Source: JANWLD01 sp036278875 (GTDB taxonomy: Bacteria; Patescibacteriota; Saccharimonadia; Saccharimonadales; 2-12-FULL-41-12). Taken from it: a stretch of 15,416 nucleotides of DNA. This document shows positions 13,170 to 15,416 of the stretch, piece by piece (the stretch's first letter is position 1; each line of letters opens with the position of its first letter). Made by a program: the position numbers and the translations under genes. Location: positions 1 to 15,416 of the forward strand of contig DASUKF010000026.1 of the NCBI GenBank assembly GCA_036278875.1, written 5' to 3'. A model generated the notes under the pieces. That model was given only the letters and a program-made list of their open reading frames with translations, did not search any database and had not been told where the DNA came from.

Positions 13170-13787
13170 ATGTCAAAAGATTATTCCCTGCCGTCAAACG
13201 AAGATGAATTGCAAAGCGCAAAAAACTCGCTGGAGAATAACGGCTTCAAGGTACTGATACTGGATGATCTGGCAGAAGCCCGCGAAAAGATTGCAGAAAT
13301 AATCCCTGAAGGCTCGGAAATATTCACGGCTACGTCAAAAACCCTGCAAGAAGCCGGTATCGATAAGGACGCCAATGAATCAGGCAAGTATGTATCCGTG
13401 CGGAACCTGTTCATGCCTCTGGCGAGCGACCCGGAAAAAGCGGTTGAGATGCGGCGCATCGGTTCCGGTTCGGATTATGCCCTGGGCAGCGTGCACGCGA
13501 TAACCCAGGATAAAGGCCATGTATTTATAGCTTCCGCCTCAGGCAGTCAGATTCCGAATTACGCTTACGGTGCTAGTAATTTTATCTGGGTAGTCGGCGC
13601 CCAAAAGATAGTAAAAGATATGGACGAAGCATTGGATAGAATAGAAAATTACACTTTCCATCTGGAGGACGAGCGGGCCAAAGAAGCCTACGGCAGCGGA
13701 TCGTCCATAAACAAAATTCTCATCTACCGCAAAGAACCGCGTGGCCGCGGCACGGTTATCCTGCTCCGTCAAACCGTCGGCTTTTAA
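13170..13787 (+). CDS. LUD-domain protein (LutC/YkgG-like)
   Basis: 205 residues. LUD-domain (DUF162) proteins are typified by LutC of the lactate utilisation complex. Seen: the N-terminal helix and FKVLILDDLAEAREKIAEIIPEGSEIFTATSKT pattern (split here), SVHAITQDKGHVFIASASGSQIPNYAYG (split), then IWVVGAQKIVKDMDEALDRIENYTFHLED, the most diagnostic stretch (139-167), and a closing VILLRQTVGF. No LutA or LutB is seen in this window, so lactate use cannot be claimed; stand-alone LUD proteins are common and poorly characterised. Its start has AGAGGAG 9 nt upstream. It diverges from the HxlR-type regulator, which probably controls it. Confidence 0.85.
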   Translation: MSKDYSLPSNEDELQSAKNSLENNGFKVLILDDLAEAREKIAEIIPEGSEIFTATSKTLQEAGIDKDANESGKYVSVRNLFMPLASDPEKAVEMRRIGSGSDYALGSVHAITQDKGHVFIASASGSQIPNYAYGASNFIWVVGAQKIVKDMDEALDRIENYTFHLEDERAKEAYGSGSSINKILIYRKEPRGRGTVILLRQTVGF

Positions 13788-13812
13788 TGCTGCCGCGTGC
13801 TAGGATATAAAT

Positions 13813-13908
13813 ATGAATGACTTTGCAAGCTATGTGGCATATTTCTTCGTAGAAATAATAATGTGGTTTAAAAACGTCATAAAATTAATTTTGAAGAAAA
13901 ACGCTTAA
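13813..13908 (+). CDS. Possible 31-residue hydrophobic peptide
   Basis: ATG to TAA encodes 31 residues in the 158-nt gap between the LUD and 309-residue genes. The peptide has an aromatic/hydrophobic segment (about residues 4-18, including YVAYFFVEIIMW) followed by a basic end (KNVIKLILKKNA), as in single-pass or amphipathic membrane peptides. An AGGA lies 7 nt upstream of the ATG. The ORF is too short to be significant by length alone, and nothing similar is recognised. The rest of the gap is A/T-rich without other signals beyond the promoter noted next. Confidence 0.35.
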   Translation: MNDFASYVAYFFVEIIMWFKNVIKLILKKNA

Positions 13909-13910
13909 CC

Positions 13911-13939
13911 TGGACAAAATTACTTATTGATATCAGAAT
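13911..13939 (+). promoter_or_regulatory. Possible promoter of the 309-residue gene
   Basis: TGGACA (13911-13916, 5 of 6 to consensus and identical to the -35 at 8476-8481) and a weak CAGAAT -10 (13934-13939, 4 of 6) are 17 nt apart. The -10 ends 6 nt before the ATG, and no Shine-Dalgarno precedes that ATG, so a leaderless transcript is implied if the promoter is used. Confidence 0.35.
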
Positions 13940-13945
13940 CTTCCT

Positions 13946-14875
13946 ATGGCCGATACGGTTTTAGGATTTCAGGATACACCGGAACAAATATTCGGTTTTC
14001 CTACTGAAAAACTGGCGGAAATCGCCACTGCAGCCCGGTCTATGAACCCTATTAGCGAGCGTATAGGCCAGGATGGCCGTATTCTCGGCGGCTTAATCGG
14101 CCTGTTCCCACTCCTGGAGATGCTTCACGAAAACAGAGAGATAAGTCCTCAGGCTATCGAAGCCCACAGAAGCGATATCGAAGACATTGTTCATCCTCTT
14201 GTAGATGAATTTATCCCTTCAAGCAGACTGTTCAAACCGCTCGGTGCTATCGGGAAAGTCACTTTGGATACGGTAGTAGAAAAAGAATTCCCGCATATCG
14301 TGCCGCTGGCTATGAGAAAAGCGGAGGGGTATATACCCAGGGCGACACCCTATATCGACGTGCTGGCCGGATTTTATAACCCAAGACAACAGTTCGCGGA
14401 CGAAGTAAACGCAATCAACAGGATGGTAATAGCAGATATGGACTCCAGAGCCGCAGGAAAGCCGATAAGCCCTTTGTCTGCAGGGCGCAGCCTGCGCAAC
14501 ATATTACTCAGGGGCTTATTGGGCAAGCCTGATGATATGACTGATGAGCTGCCAGCGTTGTCCAGGCTCATGGCTATAAGAAATTCGCGGGCAGGCATAC
14601 CCGGGAGCGCGGGCTTGTCGGAAATAGCCGCTCTGGCCTCGGGAATTTTACAGATGCTGGGCTCCTTAACTCCGGAAAGTGAAAGACGGCAGGACATATT
14701 GGATGCCTTGAAAGAAAACCCGGTTCCCGAAGACACTCATTCCTTTGACGGTGCTGAAATTGACAGCTTTGAGCAAACCGCTCCTTTGGTTTTGCCCATG
14801 GTCCGGGACTTGATTCCGAAAACCGGCGCGGCTGTCCGGACAAAATTCGAGGAAGTAAAAGCTTTCCTCAGCTGA
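13946..14875 (+). CDS. Unknown 309-residue protein
   Basis: Not recognised. Predicted soluble and helical with no cysteines. There are hydrophobic stretches (GGLIGLFPLLEML about 48-60; IAALASGILQMLGSL about 225-239) too short or polar to be confident membrane helices. Three stretches share a loose proline pattern: HPLVDEFIPSS (82-92), VPLAMRKAEGYIPRA and LPMVRDLIPKT near the C-terminus, hinting at a degenerate helical repeat. No Shine-Dalgarno precedes the ATG at 13946. Base composition resembles the neighbours. The gene ends 1 nt before the convergent polA stop. The low-ORFan-risk features (length and coding composition) make it a real gene, but no function can be offered. Confidence 0.75.
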   Translation: MADTVLGFQDTPEQIFGFPTEKLAEIATAARSMNPISERIGQDGRILGGLIGLFPLLEMLHENREISPQAIEAHRSDIEDIVHPLVDEFIPSSRLFKPLGAIGKVTLDTVVEKEFPHIVPLAMRKAEGYIPRATPYIDVLAGFYNPRQQFADEVNAINRMVIADMDSRAAGKPISPLSAGRSLRNILLRGLLGKPDDMTDELPALSRLMAIRNSRAGIPGSAGLSEIAALASGILQMLGSLTPESERRQDILDALKENPVPEDTHSFDGAEIDSFEQTAPLVLPMVRDLIPKTGAAVRTKFEEVKAFLS

Positions 14876-14876
14876 T

Positions 14877-15416
14877 TTATAATTCTCCCCAGTTTTTGCC
14901 AATAGATGTATCCACTGTCAGCTTTATGTCCAGTTTGTATGCATTTTCCATGATTTTCTTTATCTCGTGCGCTATTTCTTCAGCCTGTTCTTCCGGGCAT
15001 TCTACCAAGACAGAGTCGTGTATCTGAAGCAGCATGTCCACGCCGTCTTTTGAAGCCAGCTTATCCTGAATTTTTATCATCGCCAGCTTCATGATGTCAG
15101 CGCATGTACCCTGAAGCGGCATGTTTATCGCCGCCCTTTCAGCCGCCGCGCGCACTGCGAAATTTGACGATTTCGCATCCGGGGTCGGCCGGCGGCGCCC
15201 GAACAAAGTTTCAACATAGCCCTGAGAGCGGGCCAGCTCCCGAGACTTGTTCATATACTCCAGTATCGGTTTCCTCAATTCAAAATATCTGTCTATGAAT
15301 TTCTTGGCCTCTCCCTGCGTCATCCCGGTTGCAACGCTAAGCCCATGCGGGCTCATACCGTAGAGGATACCAAAATTAACTACCTTGGCATCTCTGCGCA
15401 TATTTTTGGTTACATC
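14877..15416 (-). CDS. polA: DNA polymerase I, C-terminal fragment (5' part outside window)
   Basis: 179 residues of the family A polymerase domain. Seen: the O-helix RRDAKVVNFGILYG (fragment residues 7-20), which has the conserved Arg, Lys, Phe and Tyr for dNTP binding, with Phe rather than Tyr at the position that controls dideoxynucleotide discrimination; GRRRPTPD and the RAAAERAAINMPLQGTCADI stretch; and motif C QIHDSVLVE with the metal-binding Asp (133-139). The protein ends with GKNWGEL. The reading frame is open to the window edge, so the gene continues at 15417 and beyond; the methionine at 15401 is internal and not a start. DNA polymerase I fills gaps in repair and Okazaki processing, alongside the mutM and UDG genes in this window. 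It converges on the 309-residue gene with 1 nt between stops. Confidence 0.96.
   Translation of the reverse strand, partial: DVTKNMRRDAKVVNFGILYGMSPHGLSVATGMTQGEAKKFIDRYFELRKPILEYMNKSRELARSQGYVETLFGRRRPTPDAKSSNFAVRAAAERAAINMPLQGTCADIMKLAMIKIQDKLASKDGVDMLLQIHDSVLVECPEEQAEEIAHEIKKIMENAYKLDIKLTVDTSIGKNWGEL

Overview
This window looks like a chromosomal stretch from a small-genome bacterium of the Patescibacteria/CPR group, most plausibly a Saccharibacteria-like lineage. That placement is an inference from style, not from a marker gene. Gene packing is very tight: stops and starts overlap, and convergent genes overlap by 11-15 nt or sit 1 nt apart. Proteins carry lineage-style additions (a Lys-rich RNase J N-terminus, a histone-H1-like tail on ribosomal protein S20, a short TruB). 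The standard genetic code fits, with TGA used as a stop (for example GNAT, the 78-residue and the 309-residue genes). No rRNA, tRNA, CRISPR array or insertion sequence was seen.

Region 1 (1-8481, all minus strand) is a long colinear RNA-metabolism block. Read in transcription order it is: a degenerate DHH-domain protein with a disordered tail, a GNAT acetyltransferase, truB, a 90-residue unknown, rpsO, pnp, an 81-residue two-helix membrane protein, a family-4-like uracil-DNA glycosylase, and RNase J (its 3' end lies outside the window). A good sigma70-type promoter precedes the DHH-like gene and another precedes rpsO. A long imperfect hairpin separates rpsO from pnp, as in the well-known E. 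coli rpsO-pnp arrangement.

Region 2 (8510-11012) is a conserved replication/repair neighbourhood: rpsT on plus, convergent with mutM-holA on minus, then a 78-residue DciA/DUF721-like gene diverging from mutM.

Region 3 (10998-12443, minus) holds two unrecognised proteins of 220 and 223 residues. They are paralogs sharing a C-terminal RLRFEWVS signature. Each has its own promoter: one near-consensus, the other embedded in a perfect 13-bp inverted repeat that looks like an operator. A terminator-like hairpin overlaps the 3' end of the 220-residue gene.

Region 4 (12492-15416) has an HxlR-type regulator (with two cysteines) in an operon with a DUF3467-like protein, divergent from a LUD-domain (LutC/YkgG-like) gene across a short A/T-rich operator-like inverted repeat. 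After this come a possible 31-residue hydrophobic peptide, an unrecognised 309-residue protein, and the C-terminal end of DNA polymerase I on the opposite strand.

The clearest unknowns are the tandem RLRFEWVS paralog pair with its palindromic promoter, the DHH pseudoenzyme with its acidic/proline tail, and a uracil-DNA glycosylase lacking three of the four expected Fe-S cysteines.
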